From: Desulfosarcina ovata subsp. ovata
Lineage (GTDB): Bacteria; Desulfobacterota; Desulfobacteria; Desulfobacterales; Desulfosarcinaceae
Length of the DNA: 64,000 nucleotides
Reading direction: 5' to 3'
Assembly: GCF_009689005.1 (NCBI RefSeq)
Contig: NZ_AP021879.1
Coordinates: 3,534,001 to 3,598,000, forward strand
Both the position numbers and the translations under genes were made by a program. The notes beneath the pieces were generated by a model. The model was not told where the DNA came from. It saw only the letters and a program-made list of their open reading frames with translations, and did not search any database. Shown here piece by piece: positions 45,247 to 54,193 of this stretch (positions within the stretch are counted from its first letter, which is position 1; every line of letters starts with the position of its first letter).

Positions 45247-46707
45247 TCACACCCGCGGCAGGTCAGCGCCCTCTTTTTGGGGCAGGTCGCTGCGGCCCAT
45301 GAGAAAAAGATCCACGGCCCGGGCCGCCTCCCGGCCCTCGGAGATGGCCCAGACGATCAGGGACTGGCCGCGGCGGGCGTCGCCGGCGGCAAAGACGCCG
45401 GGCCGCGAGGTCATGTAATCGTCTCCCGTATGCAGGTTGCCGCGTTCATCAAGGTCCAGGTCCAGTTGGGCCACCACCGTGTCCGCCTCGGGACCGGTAA
45501 ACCCCAGGGCCAGCAGCACCAGATCCGCCAGCCAGGTTTTTTCGCTGCCGGGAATTTCCTCAAATCTCACCGGCCGGCCGTTTTCCTCGATCCAGTCCAC
45601 CTCAACGGTCTCGATGCCCGTCACCCGGCCGTTTTCACCGACAAACCGTTTGGTGAGAATATTCCAGTGACGGCTGCCGCCTTCCTCGTGGCTGCTGCTG
45701 GTGCGCAGGCGCATGGGCCAAAAGGGCCAGGGCTGATTCTGCGGGCGATCAACGGGGGGCTGCGGCAGCAGTTCGAAGTTGACCACTCCGGCAGCCCCCT
45801 GGCGATGGCTGGTGCCGATGCAGTCACTGCCCGTATCCCCACCACCGATCACCACCACCTGGCGGCCGTGGGCCTGGACGGCAAGATGCTTTTCCTCGCC
45901 GGCGAGCACCCGGTTCTGTCCACTGAGAAATTCCATGGCGAAGTGGATACCGGCCAACTCGCGGCCGGGGATCGGCAGATCCCGGGGGCGGGTACTGCCC
46001 GTGCACAGCACCACGGCGTCGAAGTCGGCACACAGGGAGGGACCGTCCCGGTCGGCCCCGGCCTGGACACCGCAGCGGAAATCGACGCCCTCCTGCTGCA
46101 TCAGCTCCAGGCGCCGGTCGAGAACCCCCTTTTCCAGCTTGAAGTCGGGAATCCCGTAGCGCAGCAGCCCGCCAGGCCGGGCATCGCGTTCGAAGACGGT
46201 CACCTGATGGCCGGCGCGGTTGAGCTGCTGGGCGCAGGCCAGCCCCGAGGGGCCGGATCCGACCACGGCCACCTTTTTTCCCGTCCGCCGGGACGGCGGC
46301 AGCGGCCTTACCCAGCCGGCGGCAAAGGCCTTTTCGATAATCGTCTTCTCGATCTGTTCGATGGTCACCGCCGGGGCGTTGATGCTGAGCACGCAAGCCT
46401 CTTCGCAGGGCGCGGGGCAAAGCCGGCCGGTGAACTCGGGAAAGTTGTTGGTGGCCAGCAGCTGTTTTAATGCCGCTTCCCAGCGGCCGTGGTAGACGTC
46501 GTCGTTCCAGTCGGGAATGCGGTTGCCCAGGGGGCATCCGGCATGGCAGGTGGGCACGCCGCAGTCCATGCAACGGGCGGCCTGGTCGCGCAGATCCGTT
46601 TCGGCAAAGGGCCGGTAGATCTCCCGGAAATCACCGACCCGCTGTTCCACCGGCCGCCGCTCGGGCAACTGCCGGTCGTGCTCCATGAATCCTGTGGGTT
46701 TGCCCAT
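45247..46707 (-). CDS. gltD: Glutamate synthase (NADPH) small subunit
   Basis: 486 residues. The N-terminal Fe-S cysteines are CMDCGVPTCHAGCPLGNRIP and CPAPCEEACVLSINAP. A first dinucleotide fold (VAVVGSGPSGLACAQQL), a second (VVVIGGGDTGSDCIGTS) and the C-terminal GVFAAGDARRGQSLIVWAIS bind FAD and NAD(P)H. It feeds electrons to GltB. It lies downstream of gltB with 112 bases between, which hold a 34-base perfect palindrome. Confidence 0.96.
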   Translation of the reverse strand: MGKPTGFMEHDRQLPERRPVEQRVGDFREIYRPFAETDLRDQAARCMDCGVPTCHAGCPLGNRIPDWNDDVYHGRWEAALKQLLATNNFPEFTGRLCPAPCEEACVLSINAPAVTIEQIEKTIIEKAFAAGWVRPLPPSRRTGKKVAVVGSGPSGLACAQQLNRAGHQVTVFERDARPGGLLRYGIPDFKLEKGVLDRRLELMQQEGVDFRCGVQAGADRDGPSLCADFDAVVLCTGSTRPRDLPIPGRELAGIHFAMEFLSGQNRVLAGEEKHLAVQAHGRQVVVIGGGDTGSDCIGTSHRQGAAGVVNFELLPQPPVDRPQNQPWPFWPMRLRTSSSHEEGGSRHWNILTKRFVGENGRVTGIETVEVDWIEENGRPVRFEEIPGSEKTWLADLVLLALGFTGPEADTVVAQLDLDLDERGNLHTGDDYMTSRPGVFAAGDARRGQSLIVWAISEGREAARAVDLFLMGRSDLPQKEGADLPRV

Positions 46708-46758
46708 GGTGGCTATTTTCTCCTTAGCAACAGGAATTGCAAACGTTGCGCGGTCATC

Positions 46759-46792
46759 TGCGTAAGGGCGAAAAATTTTTCGCCCTTACGCA
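46759..46792. repeat. Perfect 34-base palindrome between gltB and gltD
   Basis: TGCGTAAGGGCGAAAAA is followed directly by its reverse complement, with no loop and an AAAAATTTTT centre. On the transcribed (minus) strand it makes a hairpin without a following T run, so it may partly terminate or stabilise the gltB message rather than end it. It also has the look of a dispersed REP sequence. Confidence 0.75.
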
Positions 46793-46819
46793 TGAGATCG
46801 ACGCCTGAATTCTTTTTCA

Positions 46820-49800
46820 TCACTCTCTGTCTATCCGGGCCAGGGCCCGTTTGTACTCCCTGGGCATGACCTTGACGAAACGGCTCCGGACGGCCCAGCG
46901 GTCGTCCAGAAGACGACGGGCGACGCGGCTGCCGGTTGCCTCTGCATGGGCCTCGATCAAACCGATCAGTTCGCTTTCATCGGCTGCGTCGACCGGGTCC
47001 AGGTCCACGGATTCGCGGTTGCACTGAACCCCTTTAAACTGGCCGGTCTCGTCTTCCAGCACATAGGCCACCCCACCGCTCATGCCGGCGGCAAAGTTGC
47101 GGCCGGTGGGGCCCAGCACCACCACCCGGCCGCCGGTCATGTACTCGCAGCCGTGGTCGCCAACCCCTTCCACCACGGCCCATGCGCCGCTGTTGCGCAC
47201 GGCGAAGCGTTCGCCGGCCATGCCACGGATGAACGCCCGCCCCCCAGTGGCCCCGTACAGGGCCACATTGCCGATGATGATGTTTTCCTCGGCCACATAG
47301 GCGGCATCGTCGGGCGGCTGGATGGCCAGGGTGGCGCCACACAGGCCCTTACCGAAATAGTCGTTGGCGTCGCCCTGGACATGCACGGCAATCCCCGGCG
47401 CCCCGAAAGCGAAAAAGCTCTGCCCGGCACTGCCGACGGCATCGATCACGATGGTGCCGTCGGGAAGGCCGGTTTCGCCGTAGCGCCGGGCTACCGCGTA
47501 ACTCAGGCGGGTGCCCAGGGTGCGTTGCACGTTGGTGATCGTCAGGTCGATCTTTACGGGCTCGCCCCGTTCCAGGGCCGCTTCGGCCCGACGCAGCAGA
47601 TCGCGGTCCGGCTCCTCCGACGCCTCGCCGGGGGCGAGATCGGGGACGCACAGCCGCTGGACGTATGCCGGCGCCTCGGGCCGGTGGAGGATCGGAGAGA
47701 GATCGAGGCTGCGCGCTTTCCAGTGGTCCAGGGCCGGACCGGCGGCCAGGCGGTCCACGCGGCCGGCCATGTCGTCGATGGTCCGGAATCCCAGCCGGGC
47801 CATGATGACGCGCAGGTCTTCGGCAATGAAACGCATCAGTTGCACCAGGTGCTCGGGCTTGCCGGCAAACTTCTTGCGCAGCTCCGGATCCTGGGTGGCG
47901 ATACCCACCGGGCAGGTGTTGAGGTGGCACACCCGCATCATCACACAGCCCAGGGCCACCAGGGAAAGGGTCCCGAAACCGAACTCCTGGGCACCCAGCA
48001 GGCAGGCCACGGCCACGTCATGGGCGGTCTTGAGCTGACCGTCGCACTCCAGTACCACCCGGTCGCGCAGGCCGTTGACGATCAGGGTCTGCTGGGCCTC
48101 GGAAAGCCCCAGTTCCCAGGGCAGACCGCCGTAACGGATCGAGGTGAGCGGCGAGGCACCGGTCCCCCCCACCTCGCCGCTGATCAGGATCACGTCGGCA
48201 CCGGCCTTGGCCACGCCGGCGGCCACGGTGCCCACGCCCACCTCCGAAACCAGCTTGACGTTGATGCGCGCCTTGGGATTGGCGCACTTCAGATCGAAAA
48301 TCAGCTGGGCCAGATCCTCGATGGAGTAAATGTCGTGGTGCGGCGGCGGCGAGATGAGCCCCACGTAGGGCGTGCTGTGGCGGGTTCTGGCGATCCAGGG
48401 GTAGACTTTTTCTCCGGGCAGCTGTCCACCCTCCCCGGGCTTGGCGCCCTGGGCCATCTTGATCTGCAGTTCCACGGCGCTGGCCAGGTAGGTGATGGTG
48501 ACCCCGAAACGGCCCGAGGCGATCTGCTTGATGGCGCTGTTGCGAAAATCGCCGTTGGCATCGCGCACAAACCGGTCGGCATCCTCGCCGCCCTCGCCGC
48601 TGTTGCTTTTGCCGCCGATGCGGTTCATGGCGATGGCCTGGGTCTCGTGGGCCTCCTTGCTGATGGACCCGTAGGACATGGCCCCGGTCTTGAACCGTTT
48701 GACGATTTCGGTCCAGGGTTCCACTGCCTCGATGGGAAGGGGGCGCTCGGCCGGTTTGAATTCAAACAGGCCGCGGATCAGCCCCTCCTGCCGGTTGATC
48801 CGGATCACGGCATCGGAAAAGCGCCGCCATGCGGAGGCATCCGACTGGCGCACGGCCTGCTGCAACGCCGGGATGGTTTCAGGGTTGTACTGGTGCACTT
48901 CGCCGTCCCGGCGCCACTTGTAGCGGCCGCCCGGGGCCAGCAGATCGTCGGCCGGCGTCGTGGCGGCCATCTCCCCAGCGCCGCATCGCAATACAATCTC
49001 ACGGGCGATGGTATCCACATCGGCACCGCCGATGCGGGACACCGTGCCGCTGAACCAGCGCTCCACCACTGACCGGTTCAGGCCCACGCACTCGAAAATC
49101 TGCGCACCCCGGTAGCTCTGCAACGTGGAGATACCCATTTTGGAAAGCACCTTGAGGATACCCTTGTTGATCGCCTGAAGGTAACGGTTTCGGGCGGTCT
49201 CACCATCAATGTCATCCAGCTGTCCCGCTTCCTGCAACGCGTCGATACTGGCCAAGGCCAGCCACGGCACCACGGCACCGGCACCATAACCCAGCAGGCA
49301 ACAGAAATGGTGAATTTCCCGGGCCTCGCCGGTCTCCACGATCAGCCCGCAACCGGCGCGCAGGCCGGCACGGATCAGGTGATGGTGAACGGCGGCGGTG
49401 GCCAGCAGCGCCGGAATAGGGACATGATCATCGGGAATGTCCCGGTCCGAGAGGATCAGCAGCCGGGCGCCCGTCTCCACCTGGCGCACGGCAAAGCGGC
49501 ACAGGGCCTCGATGGCACGCGCCAGGCCGGCCCCGCCATCGGCCAGGGGCCAGCAGATGGAAAGCTCCGCCGATTGCAGGTCTGCATGCCCGGCGCCGCG
49601 GATGGTGTCCAGCTCGGCCGGGGTGAGGATCGGCTGCGCCAGGTAGAGCTGGCGGCACTGCAGGGGCGTTTCGGCAAACAGGTTGTGCTCCCGTCCGATG
49701 GGAGTGGCCAGGGAAGTGACCAGCTGTTCGCGGATGGCGTCCAGGGGGGGATTGGTCACCTGGGCGAAAAGCTGGCGGAAGTAGTCGTAGAGCAGGCGCG

Positions 49801-51352
49801 GCCGTCTGGAAAGGATCGCCAGGGGAATGTCGTCGCCCATGGACCCGGTGGGTTCCATGCCCTTGACCGCCATGGGCGCAAGGATTAGCTTGAGATCCTC
49901 GGCGGTGTAACCGAAACGTCGCTGAGCGGCCAGCAGGGCGTCGCCCGTCGGTGGGGGTGGCGGATCGACGGCGGTCAGGTCCGCCATCTGCAGCAGGTTT
50001 TCCTCCAGCCAGCGACCGTAGGGCCGCCGGGCGGCCATGGTCTGTTTGATCTCGTCGTCATGGATGATGCGGTGCTGTTCCAGATCCACAAGGAACATGC
50101 GCCCCGGTTCCAGGCGGCCTTTATGGAGCACATTGGCCGGATCCACGGGCAAAACACCGGTTTCCGACGCCATGATCACGCGGCCGTCGCGGGTGACCGT
50201 GTAGCGGCTGGGCCGCAGGCCGTTGCGGTCCAGCACGGCCCCCACCTGGATGCCGTCGGTGAAGGGGACCGCCGCGGGTCCGTCCCAGGGCTCCATGAAA
50301 CAGCTGTGATAGCGATAAAAGTCGCGCTTGGCCGACCCCATGGTCGCATGGTGCTGCCAGGCCTCGGGGATCAGCATCATCACGCACTGGGCCAGGGGGC
50401 GGCCGGTGTGCAGGAGCAGTTCCAGGGCGTTGTCCAGGACCGCCGAATCGCTGCCGTCGGGGTCGCATACCGGACTCAGACCGGCGATCGGCCTTCCGGT
50501 CTCCCCGTCGCGGAACAGGGATTCGCGGGCGCGCATCCAGTTGATGTTGCCCCGCACCGTATTGATCTCGCCGTTGTGGCACAGGTAGCGGAACGGCTGG
50601 GCCAGGCGCCAGGACGGAAAGGTGTTGGTGCTGTAACGCTGGTGAACCAGGGCCAGGGCGCTGGCCATGGACGGATCCAGCAAGTCGGGAAAAAAGGCGC
50701 TCATCTGATCGGCCAGCAGCATGCCTTTGTAAATCAGGGTGCGGGCGGAGAGGCTGACCATGTGGAAACGGTCTTCTCCGGCGTCGCCCGCTTCGCGGAA
50801 GCGGTTTTCCGAGGCCTTGCGCATGAGAAAAAGCTGTCGTTCGAAGGCCGGATCATCGCTGCCGGACGGGCCCTTGCCCACGAAGGCCATGCGAATGACG
50901 GGCATGGCCTGCCGGGCCAGGTCGCCGGCCGCCTCCGGACGGACCGGCACCTCACGCCAGCCGAGAAAGGCCAGGCCCATCCGTCCGGCCGCGTCCTCGA
51001 TGACGCCCTGGGCCATCCGGCGCCGGTTTTCATCCACGGGCAAAAAGACCAGGCCGGCCGCATAATCGCTCTCGCCGGGCAGCTGGATTCCGGCCTCGCG
51101 GGCTGCCTTGTGCAGAAACGCATGCGGTTTCTGCATGAGAATGCCGGCACCGTCGCCGGTGGTCGCATCGCAGCCGCAGGCGCCCCGGTGGGTCAGGTTG
51201 ACCAGGATCTGCAGCGCGTCCCGGATCAGGCCGTGACGCTTGCGGTTGTGGATGTCGCAGATCATGCCCACACCGCAGGCATCGTGTTCAAAGGTCGGGG
51301 AGTAGAGTCCTTTGGTACATGCATCTTGAGCAATTGGAGTCATGGTCAGCAC
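46820..51352 (-). CDS. gltB: Glutamate synthase (NADPH) large subunit
   Basis: 1510 residues, full length. An N-terminal propeptide of about 25 residues precedes the nucleophile Cys in FEHDACGVGMICDIHNRKRH (class II glutaminase). The central and FMN-binding synthase domains follow (INVKLVSEVGVGTVAAGVAK, ILISGEVGGTGASPLTSIRY). The 3Fe-4S cysteines are in CHLNTCPVGIATQDP and the glycine-rich GltB C-terminal beta-helix (EYMTGGRVVVLGPTGRNFAA) closes it. It makes glutamate from glutamine and 2-oxoglutarate with GltD. It is divergent from ptsP, and the 328 bases between hold only the two promoter regions and a small ATTGATGG hairpin near 51617-51641. Confidence 0.97.
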   Translation of the reverse strand: MLTMTPIAQDACTKGLYSPTFEHDACGVGMICDIHNRKRHGLIRDALQILVNLTHRGACGCDATTGDGAGILMQKPHAFLHKAAREAGIQLPGESDYAAGLVFLPVDENRRRMAQGVIEDAAGRMGLAFLGWREVPVRPEAAGDLARQAMPVIRMAFVGKGPSGSDDPAFERQLFLMRKASENRFREAGDAGEDRFHMVSLSARTLIYKGMLLADQMSAFFPDLLDPSMASALALVHQRYSTNTFPSWRLAQPFRYLCHNGEINTVRGNINWMRARESLFRDGETGRPIAGLSPVCDPDGSDSAVLDNALELLLHTGRPLAQCVMMLIPEAWQHHATMGSAKRDFYRYHSCFMEPWDGPAAVPFTDGIQVGAVLDRNGLRPSRYTVTRDGRVIMASETGVLPVDPANVLHKGRLEPGRMFLVDLEQHRIIHDDEIKQTMAARRPYGRWLEENLLQMADLTAVDPPPPPTGDALLAAQRRFGYTAEDLKLILAPMAVKGMEPTGSMGDDIPLAILSRRPRLLYDYFRQLFAQVTNPPLDAIREQLVTSLATPIGREHNLFAETPLQCRQLYLAQPILTPAELDTIRGAGHADLQSAELSICWPLADGGAGLARAIEALCRFAVRQVETGARLLILSDRDIPDDHVPIPALLATAAVHHHLIRAGLRAGCGLIVETGEAREIHHFCCLLGYGAGAVVPWLALASIDALQEAGQLDDIDGETARNRYLQAINKGILKVLSKMGISTLQSYRGAQIFECVGLNRSVVERWFSGTVSRIGGADVDTIAREIVLRCGAGEMAATTPADDLLAPGGRYKWRRDGEVHQYNPETIPALQQAVRQSDASAWRRFSDAVIRINRQEGLIRGLFEFKPAERPLPIEAVEPWTEIVKRFKTGAMSYGSISKEAHETQAIAMNRIGGKSNSGEGGEDADRFVRDANGDFRNSAIKQIASGRFGVTITYLASAVELQIKMAQGAKPGEGGQLPGEKVYPWIARTRHSTPYVGLISPPPHHDIYSIEDLAQLIFDLKCANPKARINVKLVSEVGVGTVAAGVAKAGADVILISGEVGGTGASPLTSIRYGGLPWELGLSEAQQTLIVNGLRDRVVLECDGQLKTAHDVAVACLLGAQEFGFGTLSLVALGCVMMRVCHLNTCPVGIATQDPELRKKFAGKPEHLVQLMRFIAEDLRVIMARLGFRTIDDMAGRVDRLAAGPALDHWKARSLDLSPILHRPEAPAYVQRLCVPDLAPGEASEEPDRDLLRRAEAALERGEPVKIDLTITNVQRTLGTRLSYAVARRYGETGLPDGTIVIDAVGSAGQSFFAFGAPGIAVHVQGDANDYFGKGLCGATLAIQPPDDAAYVAEENIIIGNVALYGATGGRAFIRGMAGERFAVRNSGAWAVVEGVGDHGCEYMTGGRVVVLGPTGRNFAAGMSGGVAYVLEDETGQFKGVQCNRESVDLDPVDAADESELIGLIEAHAEATGSRVARRLLDDRWAVRSRFVKVMPREYKRALARIDRE

Positions 51353-51680
51353 CGCTCTTTCCTTTCAGCATGCGGGTCGACCCGGTTGGCGGCAGGACGA
51401 CCGCGGATATTGTCCGTTCGGCGGGGGAGATGGTTGGACAACTGCGTTGACGGATCCACCATCTTTACAAAAACGTATCAAATTTGTCCAGTACCACGCA
51501 TTTTTGTTATTGACCAGGACGGTCATGAATGCCATTGACAGCTTACAGAATAAAGGCGTGATGCGAAATTGACCACATGGCGGCACGATAGATGCAGAAA
51601 TGTCAGCCACCCATCAATAATTTTACAATTGATGGTCACACACCACGCCGTATTTCGGACCTGAAAGGCAAATCGCACGC

Positions 51681-53957
51681 ATGACGGCCAAACGACAAGA
51701 CCTGTTGAACATGCTTTGTGACCTGAGCGATCTTTCCGCCCTGGTGACGGGCAGCGAAAACATCGAAAATTTCCTCCAGCGCACCGTGTTGCTGGTATCC
51801 GGGCACCTGGAAACACCGGTGTGCTCCATCTACCTGTACGACGAAACGGCCGATGAACTGGTGCTCAAGGCTACCGTGGGACTCAACCCCGAAGCGGTAG
51901 ACCGGGTACGCATGGGTTCCGGCCAGGGGCTGGTGGGCACAGTGATGGCCAGCAGCCAGCCGGTCTGCGAGGGGCACGCCAGTCAGAGCCCGCGTTTTCG
52001 CTATTTTCCGGAAACCGATGAACTGCTCTACGAATCCTTTCTGGCCGTTCCCATCCGCAAGGGCGTGGTCAAGATCGGCGTACTGGTGGTGCAGCATACC
52101 GAGCCCGATTATTTCGATACCACCGACATCACGGCCCTCAAGGCCACCGCGGCCCAACTGGCCGCGGTTCTGGAAAACGCCCGGCTGCTAATGGACCTGC
52201 AGCGCATGTGCAGCATCCCGGAAAAGCTGGCCTGCAACCAGAGCTTTATCAAGGGGCAGCGGGCAGCCGGCGGATTCGCCTTCGGCCGGGCCAGGGTATG
52301 GGGCAAAAGCCACGTCCGGCTGATCGCCGGTCCTGACACATCCGAGAGTGGCGACATGGCCGATTTCCGGCGCGCGATCGGTCAGACCGCCGCTCAGCTG
52401 GACGCCCTCCAGAGACGTTGTGCCGAACGGCTGCCCGAAAGCGCTTCATTGATCTTCGCCGCTCATTTCATGATGCTCAAGGACCCCAAATTCATCGATC
52501 GCATGGTGGAAAAGATCGAAAGCGGCAGCCCGGCCACCCGGGCCGTGCGCGACGTGGCCGGCCAGTACATTCAGCTGTTCACGGACAGTCCGCATCCCTA
52601 CATCCGTGAAAAGGTCAGCGACATCGAAGACCTGGCCGGCCGGCTGATGAGCAACCTGGTCCCGCTGGCGGACGACCAGAATGGCAACAGCGGCGGCAAG
52701 GTGGTCATCGCCCGGGAGCTGTACCCTTCGGAGCTGCTCAAACTGGCCGCCGAATCGGTGGCCGGCATCGTGCTGGCCAACGGCGGCGTCACTTCCCACG
52801 TGGCCATCATTTCGCGCTCCCTGAAAATCCCCATGGTGGTGGTCCAGTGCCCGGAGCTGATGCACCTGGATGAAGGCACGCCGGTGCTGATTGACGGCGA
52901 CGTGGGCAACGTCTTTGTGGATCCCGACAAAACGGTGATCGATCGTTACGATGCCCGCAACCAGGCGCGCCGGCAGGTGCCCGTAGCGGCCGAGCCCCAA
53001 CCGGCCGGTCCCACCCGCACCCTTGACGGCACCCGGATCCATCTTCTGGCCAACATCAACCTGCTGGCCGAGCTGCCCCTGGCCGGGCAGATGGGCGCGG
53101 CGGGCATCGGCCTCTACCGGACCGAGTTCCCGTTTCTCATCCGGCCATCGTTTCCCTCGGAAACCGAGCAGTACCTGGTCTACCGCAAGGTGGTGGAATC
53201 CATGACCGGCAAGCCCGTGGTCTTCCGCACCCTGGATATCGGCGGCGAAAAGACCCTGTCCTATGCTGACGCGGAGACCGAACCCAATCCGGAACTGGGG
53301 CTGCGCTCGATCCGATTTACCCTGGCCTACCGGGATATTTTCGAGCAGCAGGTGCGGGCCATCCTGCGGGCCGCCGCCGGCAGCCGCACACCGGCAATCA
53401 TGTTCCCCCTGATCTCTTCCGTGGACGATTTCAGAAAGGCGCGGCAGGTGGTCACCGACTGTCTCGATCAGCTGCGCGCCGAGGGGCTGGAACATCACGA
53501 TCATCCGGCCATCGGTATGATGGTCGAGCTTCCCGCGGTCGTGGAGAGCATGGCCGAATTTGCCGCCGAGGCTGATTTTTTCGCCATCGGCACCAATGAT
53601 TTTGTTCAGTACATGCTGGGTGTCGACCGCAGCAACAAACGCGTGGCCGATTACTACCGGCCCGAGCACCCCTCGGTGCTGCGGGCCCTGAACCGGGTGG
53701 TGCGGGTGGCCATCGAACACAAAAAACCCATCAGCATCTGCGGCGAGATGGCCCACGACGAGACCATGATTCCCTTCCTGCTGGGCATCGGCATGCGCCG
53801 GCTGAGCATCGACCCCCAGTTCATGCCCGCCGTACGCACCTGCATCACCGGCCTGACCATCGACGCCTGCCAGGCCTACGCCGGGGAACTGCTGGCTGCC
53901 GGCAGTGTCAGCGCCGTCCGGGAGATACTGTCGCGCCAACCCAACCTGGCCGCCTGA
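51681..53957 (+). CDS. ptsP: PtsP, GAF-containing PEP-protein phosphotransferase (nitrogen PTS enzyme I)
   Basis: 758 residues: GAF sensor (residues ~15-170; TPVCSIYLYDETADELVLKA, GSGQGLVGTVMASSQPVCEG), then an enzyme I core. The phospho-His is in NGGVTSHVAIISRSLKIPM. The PEP-binding barrel has GAAGIGLYRTEFPFLIR, SIRFTLAYRDIFEQQVRAIL, FFAIGTNDFVQYMLGVDRSN and the active Cys in ISICGEMAHD. EI-Ntr senses glutamine/2-oxoglutarate through GAF and phosphorylates NPr, a good fit beside glutamate synthase. No npr or ptsN is in the window. Confidence 0.94.
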   Translation: MTAKRQDLLNMLCDLSDLSALVTGSENIENFLQRTVLLVSGHLETPVCSIYLYDETADELVLKATVGLNPEAVDRVRMGSGQGLVGTVMASSQPVCEGHASQSPRFRYFPETDELLYESFLAVPIRKGVVKIGVLVVQHTEPDYFDTTDITALKATAAQLAAVLENARLLMDLQRMCSIPEKLACNQSFIKGQRAAGGFAFGRARVWGKSHVRLIAGPDTSESGDMADFRRAIGQTAAQLDALQRRCAERLPESASLIFAAHFMMLKDPKFIDRMVEKIESGSPATRAVRDVAGQYIQLFTDSPHPYIREKVSDIEDLAGRLMSNLVPLADDQNGNSGGKVVIARELYPSELLKLAAESVAGIVLANGGVTSHVAIISRSLKIPMVVVQCPELMHLDEGTPVLIDGDVGNVFVDPDKTVIDRYDARNQARRQVPVAAEPQPAGPTRTLDGTRIHLLANINLLAELPLAGQMGAAGIGLYRTEFPFLIRPSFPSETEQYLVYRKVVESMTGKPVVFRTLDIGGEKTLSYADAETEPNPELGLRSIRFTLAYRDIFEQQVRAILRAAAGSRTPAIMFPLISSVDDFRKARQVVTDCLDQLRAEGLEHHDHPAIGMMVELPAVVESMAEFAAEADFFAIGTNDFVQYMLGVDRSNKRVADYYRPEHPSVLRALNRVVRVAIEHKKPISICGEMAHDETMIPFLLGIGMRRLSIDPQFMPAVRTCITGLTIDACQAYAGELLAAGSVSAVREILSRQPNLAA

Positions 53958-54069
53958 CCCCGGGATTGATTCATTGAGGCGCTTGCGTTAAATTCCAGAT
54001 CCAGTGGCGGGATCGCCCCGCCTGAAAACAAAATCGATGACCCCGTAACAGTCGAAAATCTCATATTTT

Positions 54070-54141
54070 CGTCATTCCGGCGTAGGCCGGAATCCAGTCT
54101 TTTCAATTCTTTATGGATGCCGGGGCAAGCCCGGCATGACG
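54070..54141. repeat. REP-like palindromic element
   Basis: CGTCATTCCGGC near 54070 is mirrored by GCCCGGCATGACG near 54129, with inner GGCCGGAATCCAGTC and ATGGATGCCGGGGCAAG. This 'GTCATTCCGG...CCGGCATGAC' type is a widely dispersed intergenic repeat in many proteobacteria. It lies between ptsP and the MscS-type gene. Confidence 0.7.
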
Positions 54142-54193
54142 ATCCTGCGACTATTTACGGATCCGTCAACAAATTGATTGGGAATTCTTTTCG

